From the NCBI GenBank assembly GCA_034770075.1, contig CM068377.1:53872275-53936274 (forward strand): a stretch of DNA of 64,000 nucleotides, given 5' to 3'. A program made the position numbers and the translations under genes. This stretch comes from Aralia elata. Taxonomy: Eukaryota; Streptophyta; Magnoliopsida; Apiales; Araliaceae. A model generated the notes under the pieces. That model was not told where the DNA came from. It worked only from the letters and a program-made list of their open reading frames with translations, and did no database searches. Below, in pieces: positions 31,607-43,098 of this stretch; the first letter of the stretch is position 1, and every line of letters starts with the position of its first letter.

Positions 31607-32641
31607 ATGCCTCCAAGATGCCAACCACGTCAACAAGCTCAGGAGAGCTCTACTAACAACAACGACGCCAATGCTAATTCTGTTCAGCAGTTGGTGAACC
31701 TTTTGGCTGGAGCACTTGCGAATCAGCCGCAAGCTCCACCAGTAACGTCATTTAAGGATTTCAAAGCGGTAGGACCGCCAGAGTTTAGGGGTTCCCTGAA
31801 CCCGATCGAAGCCCAAATCTGGGTGATGGAAATGGAGAAAGTATTTGACGTTGCTAGGGTTAGTGATGACTAAAAGACTGCCTTTGCAACGTTCATGCTT
31901 AAATCGGAGGCCAGCTATTGGTGGCAGGCGAATAAGGTTCGAGGAGGTCAGGGTGTAATCGCATGGGATAGATTTAAGGAGATGTTCTTTGAGATGTACT
32001 TTCCTACGAGCTCGCGTAACCAGATGGAAATTCAATTTCTAGAGCTAAAACAGGGTACCATGACTGTACCAGAGTACGCGGCGAAGTTTAATGAGTTGGC
32101 TAGGTTCGCAACTTACCAAGTGAATACAGATGAGAGGAAGGCGAGGAGATTTGAACAAGGGTTGAAGCCGTGGTTGTATAGCAAGGTGTCAATGTTCCAA
32201 TTGAACACTTTTGCTAGAGTGTTGGAAAAGGCGATCATCGCCGAAAGTGGGAGTGATGCTCTGACTAAGTATAACCAGGAGCAGAAGAAGAAAAAAGGCA
32301 AAAATGAAAATAACAAAGCGGGTGGTAGTAATAGTGGAAGTCACAACCAGAAGAGGAAGTGGAATGATAATGGATCTACTGGAAATCAGCAAGGAGGTCA
32401 AAAGAAAAAGTTAGAAGCGTGTGTTACATGTGGGAAGAATCACGTGGGGATTTACCTGAAGGGGAAGAGAGTTTGCTACAATTGCAACTAGGAGGGCCAC
32501 ATAGCGCCGAATTATCCGAATCCAAAGAAGGGTTCTTGTTTCACATGCGTATCAAAGGATCATTTAGCTAGGGATTGTCCCAAGAAGACAGCGGGAGGGG
32601 CAGAAACAGGAGGAAATAAGGGAAACAGTGGTGGTAGCACG
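31607..32641 (+). pseudogene. gag: gag, element C (two nonsense codons)
   Basis: This is the nucleocapsid and capsid protein. It starts MPPRCQPRQQAQ. The gag core has FRGSLNPIEAQIWVMEMEK, ASYWWQAN, WDRFKEMFFEMYFP and FLELKQGTMTVPEYAAKF. Then come a Lys/Asn/Gly-rich linker and two zinc-knuckle-like parts (VCYNC; CFTC). TAA at 31871-31873 stands after RVSDD, and TAG at 32489-32491 interrupts the first knuckle after VCYNCN (CAG expected). The frame is otherwise continuous into protease at 32642. About 300 bp of non-coding DNA (31310-31606) separate it from the extra ORF. Confidence 0.87.
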
Positions 32642-34368
32642 TTGACTATAACCGGATCTGCACCAACAAACCGACCTACTGCCAGAACTTTCAACATGAC
32701 CGTGCAAGATGCCGTGCTGTCTCGCGATGTGGTGTCAGGTATCATTCCGATCAATAATATAGATGCTTATGTATTGTTTGATTCGGGTGCTACTTGTTCA
32801 TTTATATCCGATGACTTTGCTAAGAACTTAGATTTGCCTAAGGAGGAATTAGATTACCCTTTGAACATAGAAATTGCGAATAGGGAAATAATTCCTATTA
32901 GGTATATACATAAGAACTGTAGAGTGAATATTAAAGGAAACGTGATGATAGTAGATCTGATCCCAATCAAACTTAGGGAATTTGACGTTATTTTGGGTAT
33001 GGATTGGCTATTCAATTATGGAGCGATAATTGATTGCCAGAAGAAACGTACTAACCTTATGACTCCGTCAAAGGTAGTATTTTACGGCAGCAAATCACCT
33101 AGACAAGCGAGTTGTCTGACGATGATGCAAGCCAAGAAGTTGTTAAGACAAGGCCGTGTGGGATACTTAGCCTACATAGTTGATACTCGAAAAGAGAGTT
33201 CAAAATTAGAAGAGATACCTGTCGTAAGGGACTTTGTAGACGTCTTTCCAGGCGATTTGCCAGGACTTCCGCCAGATAGGGAAGTTGAATTCGTAATCGA
33301 TTTGGCACCAGGAACTGCCCCGATATCGAAAGCTCTGTACCGTATGGCCCCAGTAGAGATGAAAGAATTGATGGAATAACTGCAAGAACTTTTAGATAAG
33401 AAGTATATCCAGCCGAGCGTATCGCCGTGGGCAGCGCCGATATTATTTGTTAAAAAGAAGGACAGATCGATGCGACTTTGCATTGATTATAGGGAGTTGA
33501 ACAAGGTCATGATTAAGAATAAATACCCGTTGCCAAGAATCGACGACTTGTTTGATCAGTTGAAAGGAGCTAGATATTTCTCGAAGATAGATTTGAGGAG
33601 TGGTTATCATCAGTTGAAGGTGAGAAAGGAAGATGTACCGAAGACAGCGTTCAGGACTCGTTATGGTCACTACGAGTTTCTCGTGATGTCATTTGGTCTA
33701 ACGAATGCTCCTGCAACATTTATGGACTTAATGAACATGGTGTTTAAGCCGTTTTTGGACAAGTTTGAAGCAGTATTCATTGACGATATTCTAATTTATT
33801 CCAAAACCAAGGAAGAGCATGCAGATCATTTGAAGTTGACGTTGGAAGCATTAAGAAGAGAGAAGTTGTACGTAAATTTTTAAAGTGTGAGTTCTGGATA
33901 GAGCGAGTACAATTTCTTGGACATGTGATTAACAAGGATGGAATTTTGGTGGATCTGTCAATGGTTGAAGCAGTGCTTAACTGGGATCAGCCGAAAACAC
34001 CATCGGAAGTAAGGAGTTTCCTCGGATTGGCAGGTTACTACAGAAGATTCATTCAGGATTTTTCCAAAATCGCGACTCCGTTAACGAATTTGACTAGGAA
34101 GACGGTGAAGTTCGTTTGGACGGAGAAGTGTGAGGAAAGTTTTCAAGAATTAAAGAAGAGGTTGAGTACGGCGCATGTGTTGTCTCTACCGGATAGGACA
34201 GGAAATTTTGTGGTGTATAGTGATGCGTCGCATAAAGGACTAGGCTATGTGCTTATGCAGAACGGTAAGGTCATTGCGTATGCGTCACGACAATTAAAAG
34301 ACTATGAGAAGGGGTATCCTACCCATGATTTGGAATTAGCCGCAGTGGTGTTTGCTTTGAAGATATAG
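32642..34368 (+). pseudogene. Protease, RT and start of RNase H, element C
   Basis: The aspartic protease has YVLFDSGATCSFIS near 32769-32810 and the partner motif FDVILGMDWL. RT has KKYIQPSVSPWAAPILFV, RLCIDYRELNKV, FSKIDLRSGYHQL, FGLTNAPATFM and FIDDILIYSK. TAA at 33377-33379 lies in the linker before RT. A lost T in the run near 33876-33880 shifts the frame after YVNF, and the frame resumes as CEFWIERVQFLGHVI. RNase H begins FVVYSDASHKGLGYVLMQ and is cut by TAG at 34366-34368 (TGG expected). Domain identities are secure from motifs; the copy cannot be functional. Confidence 0.88.
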
Positions 34369-36148
34369 AGGCACTATCTTTACGGGGAAAAGTATGAAAT
34401 ATATACAGGCCACAAGAGTCTGAAATATATTTTTACACAAAAAGATCTGAACATGCGTCAGAGGAGATGGTTGGAATTAATAAAAGATTACGACTGCGAG
34501 ATTTTATATCATCCGGTTAAAGCGAACATTGTGGTTGATGCCTTAAGTAGAAAGGGATGGGAGAAACTGTTTATGTTAACCGCTCAGGAGGAGTTAATTA
34601 CAGCAATGGCGAAATTGGAATTGGAGGTGAAATATCCGAAGGAGAGTGATGAAAAATTATTTCAATTGAGAATCACTTCAACTTTGGTGGATAAGGTTAA
34701 GGAAGCACAAATGCAGGACGAAGAATGTGAGAAAATCAGGAAAGGAATATCTGGAGGTGATAAAATGAAATTCAAAGTGGATAACGAAGGAGTATTAACA
34801 TTCGATGGAAGAATTTGGGTTCCGCTAGTACAAGAGGTTAAGGAGGAAATTTTTTGCGAGGCTCATAATTCAAGATATTTGATTCATCCGGGAAGTACGA
34901 AGATGTACCAAGATCTCCGACAGCATTTATGGTGGCCGAATATGAAGAGAGACGTTGCCAATTGTGTAGCCAAGTGTTTGACGTGTCAGAAAGTTAAAGC
35001 AGAACATCAGAGGCCAAGCGGGCTATTACAACCGTTAGAAATCCCAGAATGGAAATGGGAGCACATCACCATGGATTTCGTAGTAGGTCTTCCGACGACT
35101 CAGAAAGGTTTCGACGCAGTATGGGTTATCGTAGATTGACTGACGAAATCAACACATTTTCTACCGATCAAAATCAGATTCAACTTAGATCAGTTGGCGA
35201 AGTTGTATGTGAAGGAGATTGTTTCGAGGCACGGCGTTCCAATATCTATTGTCTCAAATAGGGATCCGCGCTTCACATCGAACTTCTGGAAACGACTACA
35301 GGAATGCTTGGGAACGCAGTTACGTATGAGTATGGCATATCATCCACAGACCGACGGACAGAGCGAAAGAACGATTCAGACATTGGAAGATATGTTACGA
35401 GCTTGCATTATGGACTTCAAAGGAAATTGGGACGATCATCTACCGTTGGTGGAATTTGCTTACAACAACAGTTACCATGCAAGTATTGGCATGCCGCCTT
35501 GCGAAGCATTATACGGCAGAAAGTACAGAACTCCATTATGCTGGGATGAAGTTGGCGAATGTCAATTGCTAGGACCAGAACTGGCACAACAGACCGCAGA
35601 AATCGTCAAAGTGATCAGGGCAAGATTGATAGCAGCTTAGGATAGACAAAAGAAGTACGCCGATCAACATCGTAAGAATCGAGAGTTTGAGTCTGGTAGC
35701 TATGTTTTCTTGAAGGTATCTCCCTCGAAAAGGAAGATTCGTTTTGGTAAGAAGGGAAAACTGAGCCCGAGGTTCATTGGACCCTTTGAAGATTTAAGGA
35801 GAGTTGGTGAAGTCGCATATGAGGTAGCTTTACCTCCAGCGCTGGAACACATCCACAATGTCTTTCATGTCTCGGTATTACGACCATACAAACCCGACTA
35901 TAAGCATGTTATAGATACGACCATACAAACCCGACTACAAGCATGCTATAGAGTATGAACCCCTGCAAGTTGAAAAAGATTTGTCTTACGAAGAAGAGCC
36001 TATTCAGATAGTTGACAGGAAAGAGCAAGTGCTACGAAATAAAATTATACCTTCTGTTAAGGTGATCTAGAGAAACCACAACGCTGAAGAAGCTACGTGG
36101 GAACTCGAACATCAGATGATGAGAAATTATCCACTGTTGTTTACTTAA
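34369..36148 (+). pseudogene. RNase H end, integrase and chromodomain, element C
   Basis: RNase H continues with EIYTGHKSLKYIF; the usual catalytic Asp (YTDHKSL, as in B) is Gly here. Integrase has HPGSTKMYQDLRQHLWWP and CLTCQKVK (zinc part), HITMDFVVGLP, and IVSNRDPRF, where the catalytic Asp of SDRD is Asn. Then come HPQTDGQSERTIQ and the PYKPDY end. TGA at 35137, TAG at 35638 and TAG at 36068 interrupt it. A 37-bp tandem duplication (from 35880 and 35917) shifts the frame. The C-terminus has a chromodomain pattern (VDRKEQVLRNK, NHNAEEATWELE), which in this group guides insertion to marked chromatin. It ends at TAA 36146-36148. Confidence 0.87.
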
Positions 36149-36257
36149 TCTATGTGTAGCGATTCTGGAGACAGAATCTTTGTAAGGGGGAGAATGTAAC
36201 GGGATGAGTTAATTGAGTCATGATTCTAGGGACAGAATCCTTTTAAGGGGAGAAGGA
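36149..36257 (+). other. 3' untranslated end with a doubled polypurine tract, element C
   Basis: The phrase GATTCTGGAGACAGAATC followed by AAGGGGGAGAATGTAACG (36161-36200) recurs as GATTCTAGGGACAGAATCC followed by AAGGGGAGAAGGATGTGACG (from 36222). The second copy directly precedes the actual LTR start (36258); the first looks like an older PPT with an LTR-start-like TGTAACG. Confidence 0.65.
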
Positions 36258-39125
36258 TGTGACGAACGAGAATTTTGTAACTTAATTTAAATATTTATTG
36301 ATTGAATAAATATTTTTTCGATGATTTGATTGTTGAATTAATTGATTAATCGATGAATTTGTGGTAGATTAATTTAATTATATGTGTTACATTAGTAAAA
36401 TTGACGTGGAGAATTGTTATATTTAAAGTATGTGTTTAATTGAATTTATTTGATTAAATGCATTATTTAAATAAGTATAATGTTATTTCTAATTAATTTA
36501 ATATTAATTAGAGATTTAATAATTTATCATATTTAATAAATGAGAATTTTATTTATGTGATTTAATGTAGAATTATTCTATTTTATTTAATTGATTTTAG
36601 TAAGATTATTTAGTTGATTAAAAGTGTTACATGAACTATATAATAAGTAGTTTATTAAAATAGATTAGAAGGAAGGATAAATGTGGTTAGCCAAACGGGG
36701 CCTTAAGGGGAGTTGGAGTCAGTTAACCCATTATGGGATTAACTAACATCCATATTGCGTCAGTTCTCTAGTTCGTGTTTTATTGCCTCAGTTCTAATAG
36801 CTAATACAGAGAGAAAAGAGAGAGAATTGTGAGGAATTAAAGAATTGAAGAAGGAAATCCTTTCATCTAGTTACATAATCTAGCACCAAATCAAAGGTAA
36901 TTCTTAGATTTTAATCTTTAAATTATATTTTCTTAATTTTCTCCATGAATGCATGTTTTGAGTTCTATATAAACTAAGTTCTATGCCTAAGTTTTTATAG
37001 AATGATGATTAGATGTTAGAAAGCATTTATAAGCGTCTTTTATATGATGTATACCTGATTTAGAGTAATTAAATCCATGAAATCATATTTTAATTGAAGT
37101 TCTGAAAAGTTACAGAGTAGTTAGTTACGAGCATGGCTTAAATGTATGAAATTGAAGTTGGTGTTGCTAGTTAATTGGTTAAATTGATAACTTAATTTGT
37201 TTATGCATGTAAAAATGAAGGAAACAAGATTTAAACGGATTAATTTGGTAGTATAATGAACCTATTATGTGTGATTTCATGTAAATTGAAGAAACTTCGA
37301 TAAAATGATAAAAAAAAAACTTAAAATTTGATTCTTAGATTCATGGTTTATGTGATTTAAGTTGTTAGAATCATGCTAGAAGACTTGGGTAATGATTATG
37401 TATAAATTATAGTAACTGGGTATGTTTAATTTGACGTAAGAATAACAAAATTGGAAATTTTTGGCCTGTTTCTGTGTTCTTCGCGAACTGCAGAGTCTGG
37501 AATTCGTGTTTCTCGCCCCGGCGAGCTTAATGAACTGAGTTTCTTGCCCCGGCGAGCTCAGTGAACTGAGTTTTTTGCCCCGGCGAGCTCATTGAACTGA
37601 GTTTTCTCACCTTGGCGAGAAATTTTGTGAAGGAATTCTCGCCCTGGCGAGCTCAGTGCAGGAAAAGTTAAAAACTTAGATTAATATGCATGTTTAAAAC
37701 TTAGATTAATATTTTGAACGAATACCAAGACATTGAGTTTTAGGAATTCTTAAGTATGATATTGCTATGATTAAGTTTACAACTTCGGAAGTGAGATTAA
37801 TAATCAAAAAAACAATTGAGATGTTAGAATGAAAGTTTGATGTGAATGAATCCTGAAGTGTTTATAATACTGTAACTAATTTTGTTACTTCTTTATAAAC
37901 CGGATGTATATGTTGATTAAGGAACGTGTATTTTTATTTTGTAACATACGCACAAGGCAAGTTTTCTATCCTTAATCTTTTGTTTCATCGAAAGCAAGTT
38001 TATTACTCTTAATCTTTTTATTTCATTGAAAACAAGTATCGTATCCTTACTTTTTACGTTTACGCAAGTTTTTTACCTTGATCTATTATTTCGTTGAAAG
38101 CAAGCTACCTAATACTACCTTGATTTCAATTACGCAAGTTCCTAAATTTCATTATCTTAGAATGCAAGCTTCATATTGCTATTACTTACTGGAGCAAGTT
38201 ATTATTCATATTCCATACAATTTCATGGATTCAATGAGAAGTTCTAAATTTCTTTTTGTAATACTTCAGTTATACAGAATTTACCCAATTGTACCTTTTG
38301 CGAGATTTAGTCCTTGATTCTCGAATATCAATTACATTTTATTGAACCTTAATTGACTAGCGAACCCTTATTGATTCGATTAGTCCATAGTTGATGAACG
38401 TTCTAAATTCTAGAAATGTTATTGAAGTAAATCCAAAGCAAACTCCCTTTGGTGCGGACTCCGATGTCAAACTGAGATGAACAACCCTTATACAGGGGAT
38501 TTTATTACGCGTTAACGTTAAGATGTTGTGCACATACATGGTACAAAGGGCTGATCCCCCTGAGTACGAGAAGTAAGGTCCATATAGTCTTACGACTGTT
38601 AAAAGTTTAAAGAAAAATACTTGATAACCTGGGACATAGTTTGTGGTCTTAAGACCCTCAGATGTTCTTTAGAATCTTGTTTTATATTCTTGACTCAAAA
38701 GCTAAATCCTCGATTATTCAATATCCATTGATTATTTCACATGTTATTATTATTGTTGTTGTCGTACTTGTTGGGAAATCATTGCTCACCCTTGCATAAT
38801 AACATTGCAGCTAAGGTTGAATGAGTTAATAAGTCGTCCACTAGTAAGGGCAAAGGCAAAGCAATCAAGTGATGAAGACTTGTTATATTGTTTAAATAAG
38901 GATTGTGTAATAGACTTAATTTATGTTTCCGCACTGATGTTTATTTAAGGTTAGATGACCTGAGATTTATTTATTAATGATGTTGTAACCCTTTATTGGG
39001 AGATTTCTATTTTAATTAAGAGTTTTTATTTATATTAAATGGATAGTTAGATGTGATATGATGTTTTTGGATAGTGAACACCAAATCTTGAGGATATTTA
39101 AGTACCCGGATTTAGGGGTGTCACA
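36258..39125 (+). repeat. 3' LTR of element C
   Basis: It begins TGTGACGAACG and ends GGGGTGTCACA. It carries five GC stem-loop repeats (37512-37651) where the 5' LTR has three. The lysine-rich exon-like segment has a TGA here. Elsewhere it parallels the 5' copy with scattered substitutions and small indels. Confidence 0.9.
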
Positions 39126-40992
39126 TAAACAGCTCCAAATTTGGTGTTTGATGAATGAAAAATGTAGTTCGAAAAAAATATGAATCCAACGCCTCCGACG
39201 GACCTTCAATCCGAGTTGTAGATTTCATTTTATAAGCGTTTTGGTAAAGGACCCTGAAAATGTAAAGAAAAAGTTAGAAATAATAGAAATTATAGTATAG
39301 TAAAGTAAGTAAATATTTATTACTCAATTAATATTAAATAATTATTAAAGAGTGATTAAGTGATATTATGTAATAATAATGTAATTATTTAATTACATTA
39401 ATATTAAATTAATATAATCATTATTTAATATTAAATAATGAATAAGTTCAAATGCTAATTAACTATTCTTTAATAAATAGTAAGGAATAATTAAAGACTA
39501 ATGAAGTAAATAAATAAAGTTATTAAATTAATTATTTATTATTAAATAATAAAGATAATTAATTAATTTATTATTATTTAATTAATATTAAATGATAATT
39601 AAAGACAAATGAGATTAATAAGTTAATTATTTATTATTTGATTAACATGTAATTATAATTAGTTATTATTTATTATTAAACAATAACTATAATAAATAAT
39701 AACTAAAGGTAATTGATTAATTACTATTTAACTAACACTAAATAGTAATTAAATGAAAATAGAGTTAATTAAATAAAAAGAATTTAATTAACACATCAAA
39801 TGAACAATTATAATTAATTGTTTAAGGCTTTAATAAATGTTTATCACTTAAGAAAAATAGTATTATTTAATTAAATCATTAATCTAAGATCAATTAAATG
39901 TCCAATAAACTTAATGATAATATAAGAGATTATAAATGTTATGTGATTAATTGATTGCTAGTTAAATAGTATATGATAGAGTATAAATGTTCAATTATAT
40001 GCAATGTTAATTAATAGACCGACATTATCAATACTAGGTCATTCGAAGAGTTGTAATTAAAGCTAGATAGTTGTAGCTCGTCGTACAAGCAAGTTTCCTA
40101 CCTTAAACTTCTTACATATTGCAAGTTTCTTTAACTCAAACTTGAGTTATTCTTTTCAAGGCATGTTAGTGAATGATTATTGTTAATTATTCACATCTAT
40201 AATGATTATTGAGATTCGCACTTTGTGCAATTAAATTCGTGTTCTATATTTAGTGAACTGCGAGTTAAGTAAAATTCGTTCATTCATGAACTGTTTATGA
40301 AATGGATCTATGCTAGTTGTATCAGCTAGATCAAGCAAGTTTAAATTTGAAGTATTCAAATACTTTCTTAAAAGCTGATCCTAATCAATTGACTTGACAA
40401 GGACTCTTGATTGAGAAAAAGAACAGTTTTACTAAAGCATTAAATTAGAAAAATAATTATTGCTCGTTTATTAAGTGTGTATGCATAAATCACCGGGTAT
40501 GAAAGGTTGATCCCCTTGATTACCAAAACTTACTAAAAGGACTAGTTTAAATACTGACAACATTCGTATATGTTCATGGTTATTTATGACCACTCAGTAT
40601 CTATTATTCAATTATCGAATCTTGTTAAATGTTCTTTCATAATTGAATTTCATTGTTGAACATCGATAGATAAATTCCTTTCTAATCATGATATATCATC
40701 TTTGTAATTAAACTTGCTAAGAAAATTAGTTGCTTACTCTTGCTATATCATGACGTTTATTTCAACTAAACCCGAAAGTTCGAACAAGAAGGATAAGGGT
40801 AATGTCTAGGACTAGTTGGCTAAGAATAGTTAATGTAACTGTTTAAGTGTTATATTTTGTTATGTAAATTGTATGTAAACCTTTTGTAATATTTAAAGGT
40901 ATGTTTAAGTTAAGGTTAAAGAGAACTGGGATAAGTTTTAGAATGTTATTTAAATGAACAATGTATGTTTATTATTCCGTAAGTTAAGGTTA

Positions 40993-41027
<35 letters not shown>

Positions 41028-41077
41028 TCATGAGCACTAAACCCGAGGTTAGAGAACCTGGATTTGGGGGCGTCACA
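39126..41077 (+). repeat. 5' LTR of element B, right part
   Basis: This part resumes after C with the duplicated TAAAC, then CAGCTCCAAATTTGG as in the other B LTR at 47407. It holds the AT-rich block, a copy of the exon-like segment with a TAG, an expanded (ATG)n run of about 11 units at 40992-41025, and the end GGATTTGGGGGCGTCACA. Confidence 0.88.
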
Positions 41078-41080
41078 GGT

Positions 41081-41092
41081 TGGTATCAGAGC
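41081..41092 (+). other. Primer binding site of element B
   Basis: TGGTATCAGAGC, the initiator-Met complement, lies 3 bp after the LTR end. Confidence 0.88.
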
Positions 41093-41280
41093 CGTAGGTT
41101 ATAAACATTAGAATGCGAAACCTAGGCTATAACCTTAGAAGAAAACTTGTAAAGAGTATACTAGGAGATGGAGTATGGAAATTCATCTAGTATAGATTGT
41201 ACACGATAAAATATCATTTTATTTTATCAATGAATATATTTTATTGTGATACTGATGTTATTCCTTGTTTGTGTATAGGA

Positions 41281-41855
41281 TGTCTGATGATGTACAAGGT
41301 AGCCACTCAGTGGATCAGGATCCAGTTGAACAAGAGGTGATGGAGGATACTACCCAAGATATCTTGATTGGAGATTTGCTAGCAAGAAACCATGAGTTAA
41401 AACATTGGGTAGCAAAGCTAGAGGCGGAGAACCACACCCTACAGTACATTGAGCAGCAATATAGAGATACGGCTTATCAGGCATAGTTAGAGTTAACACA
41501 GTCTCAAGAGAGTCTGAAGCTGACCAAGACTCAGCTAGAGGAGGTAAGGGTGGAGAATCAAGCTCTTAAGTTTGAGTTTGATTTAGAGATCGCTGAAAGG
41601 ATTCGGGTTGAGGATGCTTGGGTCAGGGCAGCGAGGTTAGTTGATCAGCTGTGAGAGGAGTTAGTGGCTAAGGATGTGAGGATCGACACATTAGGGCGAG
41701 CCTTAGACACTTCTTACATGAGCCAGAGAGCTGGAGTGGCGAGGTTGCACTTTGAGATTGGTGAGTCTAGTCGATCTGTTCGACGTCGAGTTGATGGGGG
41801 TGCATGCCAGGCTCAGGAGAATGGGCATGTTGATGGGACTTCTCAGGGCGAGTAG
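41281..41855 (+). pseudogene. Extra coiled-coil ORF upstream of gag, element B (two stops)
   Basis: The ORF starts MSDDVQGSHS directly after a 3' splice-site-like TTGTGTATAGG, as in element C. One frame continues to 41855, broken by TAG at 41484-41486 (CAG expected) and TGA at 41652-41654 (CGA expected). Without these it would be about 190 residues: an acidic start (VEQEVMEDTTQDI), then a Leu/Glu/Lys-rich coiled coil, RVEDAWVRAAR (compare RAEDAWMNTAR in C), and a Ser/Arg/Gly-rich tail. Position and the shared motif support homology to the ORF at 30551-31309. Function unknown. Confidence 0.65.
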
Positions 41856-42109
41856 TGATGTTTGGTGGTTAGGTTATGTAGATAGATGCATTAGTACCAT
41901 TTTTGTATACTAGGGTTATATATTTGTTAATGTAAACCTCAGATGGTGTGAGGTAGTATGTAAATATGATGTATCCCCATCTTATGTGTATAGGAGAGTA
42001 TATCTTTTGGTAGATCCCATTTCTTGATGTTTAAAATAGGATAGTAGCATTTATAGAAATATGTCAGGCATGTAAGTGTGTAACACTAAGATTTGGTATA
42101 TGAATATAA
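41856..42109 (+). other. Non-coding gap where gag should be, element B
   Basis: After the extra ORF come about 250 bp of AT-rich non-coding DNA. The sequence then enters the gag zinc-knuckle region directly (KNHSGECMRGKN). The whole capsid part, about 0.8-0.9 kb in element C, is missing. Confidence 0.7.
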
Positions 42110-43098
42110 ATGCAGTATTATGATATGTTTAAGTGGATAAGTTTCAAGAATCACTCGGGAGAGTGTATGAGGGGTAAGAATGTATGTTATAACTGTGGAC
42201 AGGAAGGATATATTTCGCCTAATTGTCCTAAGCCAAAGAAAGGTGGTTGTTTTTCATGTGGAGGAACAGGACATAGATTCCAGGATTGTCCTTTGAAAAA
42301 GAATACTGATGGAGGAAATGGCAATAAGGGCAGTAACACCAAACTAACCATTGGAGGGCCAAAACAGCATAGCAAGCCAACAGCTAGAACCTTTAATATG
42401 ACTGTGCAAGACGTAGTGGCATTCAAGAAAGTGGTGTCAAGTAAAATTCCGATTAATAATATAAATGCATATATATTATTTGATTCGGGAGCTACCTGTT
42501 CTTTTATATCTGATGAATTTGCTAGAAGGTTAAACTTATCTCGTGAAAAATTAGAAAACCCAATGAATATAGAAGTTACAAACAAAGAAGTGATCCCTGT
42601 AGAGTTTATCCATAGAAATTGTTGTGTGGAAATAAGGGGACATAAGTTAAGCGTGAATTTAATTCCAATACGCTTAGGAGAATTTGATGTGATCCTAGGA
42701 ATGGATTAGTTATTTAACCATGAGGCAGTTATAGACTGTCAGAATAAGGTAGCAAGTCGCCAAGACAAACAAGTTGTTTGACGATGATGCAGAGCAGGAA
42801 GATGTTACGAAAAGGATGTGAAGGTTATTTGGCTCATGTAATAAATACACGGATGGTGAATTCTGACATGGGACAAATACCTATGGTTAATGAGTTTGGG
42901 GATGTCTTTTCAGATGAACTGCCAGGACTTCTACCAGACCGAGAGATAGAATTTGTAATTGACTTAGTACCGGGGACAGGATTCAGTACCGGGGACAACA
43001 CCAATATCGAAAGCACCATATATGATGGCTCCGGTAGAAATGAAGGAGTTAATGGTCCAGCTGCAAGAGTTGTTAGACAAGAAGTACATTCAACCTAG
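42110..43098 (+). pseudogene. gag zinc knuckles, protease and RT linker, element B
   Basis: Two CCHC-like knuckles (VCYNCGQEGYISPNC and CFSCGGTGHRFQDC) are followed by protease (YILFDSGATCSFISD; EFDVILGMD then TAG at 42707-42709 where Trp is expected). A deletion near 42745-42755 removes part of the linker and shifts the frame. The sequence resumes with TMMQSRKMLRKG and FSDELPGLLPDREIEFVIDL. A 19-bp duplication of GTACCGGGGACA-type sequence at about 42969-42990 shifts the frame again, so the residues after PGTGFST are out of phase. Only nucleic-acid-binding and protease pieces remain of gag-pro. Confidence 0.82.

Larger units (their letters stand above)
27483..39125 (+). mobile_element. Element C: Tekay-like chromovirus nested in B's 5' LTR
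   Basis: The ends TGTGACAAACG and GGGGTGTCACA are flanked by TAAAC (27478-27482 and 39126-39130). The other B LTR shows the empty site with a single TAAAC near 47405. LTRs are 27483-30317 (2835 bp) and 36258-39125 (2868 bp), diverged by roughly 2-3% over the first 200 bp. The internal order is PBS, extra coiled-coil ORF, gag, protease, RT, RNase H, integrase, chromodomain, PPT. At least seven nonsense codons, one single-base frameshift and a 37-bp duplication inactivate gag-pol. Confidence 0.93.
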
